The notes under the pieces were generated by a model. It saw only the letters and a list, made by a program, of their open reading frames with translations, did no database searches and was not told the DNA's origin. From Sphingomonas psychrolutea (GTDB lineage Bacteria > Pseudomonadota > Alphaproteobacteria > Sphingomonadales > Sphingomonadaceae): a DNA stretch of 64,000 bases. Each line of letters starts with the position of its first letter. Position 1 is the stretch's first letter. Positions 63,898 to 64,000 of the stretch are shown piece after piece. Location of the stretch: positions 222,043-286,042 of the forward strand of contig NZ_BMDW01000002.1 of NCBI RefSeq assembly GCF_014636175.1, read 5' to 3'. The position numbers and the translations under genes were made by a program.

Positions 63898-64000
63898 GGC
63901 TTTGTTGCAAAACTGACGTTGGGGATTCACGTAGGGAATCGAGTGGGATAGATGGGCGTGATGCCCAAACCTGCCGCACCTGTGTATCGCACGACGAACT
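63898..64000 (+). mobile_element. IS5-family insertion sequence, left end (runs off the window)
   Basis: The terminal inverted repeat begins GGCTTTGTTGCAAAACTGACG at 63898, like IS903-group/IS5-family ends. A transposase reading frame starts about 55 bases inside. The element disrupts the GH43 gene at 63628-63897; its other end lies outside the window. Confidence 0.75.
63952..64000 (+). CDS. IS5-family transposase, N-terminal fragment
   Basis: ATG codons at 63952 and 63961 are in frame; the second gives MPKPAAPVYRTTN, the usual beginning of IS5-family transposases of this group (MPxPxxPxYRTTNW). The coding sequence continues beyond the window end. Confidence 0.65.
   Translation, partial: MGVMPKPAAPVYRTTN

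Overview
The window comes from a GC-rich alphaproteobacterium, most likely a sphingomonad (Sphingomonas or a close relative). The evidence is large TonB-dependent receptors, an ECF sigma/FecR/STN-receptor signalling set, 17-kDa-antigen-type glycine-zipper proteins, non-phosphorylative pentose/hexose genes and a NasST-controlled nitrate operon. This is inferred from gene content; no rRNA or other phylogenetic marker is present, and no tRNA was recognised.

Layout. 0.1-4.7 kb: polysaccharide deacetylase, APH(3')-type kinase and an AsmA-like protein. 5.3-9.3 kb: a three-gene molybdenum hydroxylase of the isoquinoline 1-oxidoreductase type with a triheme cytochrome c. 9.9-18.1 kb: FecR and an ECF sigma factor, divergent from an STN-domain TonB receptor that is coupled to gamma-glutamyltransferase and an AbgB-like amidohydrolase. 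This reads as an uptake-and-cleavage module for gamma-glutamyl or acyl-glutamate compounds. 18.4-27.6 kb: a two-component system divergent from a CzcBAC-type RND efflux operon that carries two accessory genes. 27.8-36.9 kb: MFS transporter, aldehyde dehydrogenase, short-chain dehydrogenase, Baeyer-Villiger-type monooxygenase and TonB receptor, with a divergent TetR gene whose 5' end looks frameshifted. Together these look like a catabolic unit for a hydrophobic ketone or alcohol.

37-43.3 kb is a gene-poor scrap zone. It holds an IS3 transposase tail, a 5'-truncated 17-kDa antigen gene, a glyoxalase-family tail with two in-frame stops, diverged copies of a short repeat that seems once to have encoded a small protein, and a few intact small genes. 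Within it lies one AT-richer gene for an HNH-like zinc-finger protein fused to an ABC/SMC-type ATPase. It is a plausible unrecognised conflict or defence protein, and it may be frameshifted near its 3' end.

43.3-55.7 kb: a DEAD-box helicase, then a complete nitrate assimilation operon: nasT, nasS, an attenuator leader, nitrate transporter, porin, nirB, nirD, nasA, cobA. Most junctions overlap by 1-8 bases. The leader has an ANTAR-type hexaloop hairpin followed by a strong intrinsic terminator, so NasT antitermination is the predicted control. 56.1-64 kb: a truncated response regulator, then a sugar cluster on the minus strand (GH43, KDPGal aldolase, KDGal kinase, Gfo/Idh-type aldose dehydrogenase, AraD1/GguC-type protein, ketoglutarate semialdehyde dehydrogenase) with a divergent FadR-type GntR regulator. 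A second GH43 gene at the right edge is interrupted by an IS5-family element that runs off the window.
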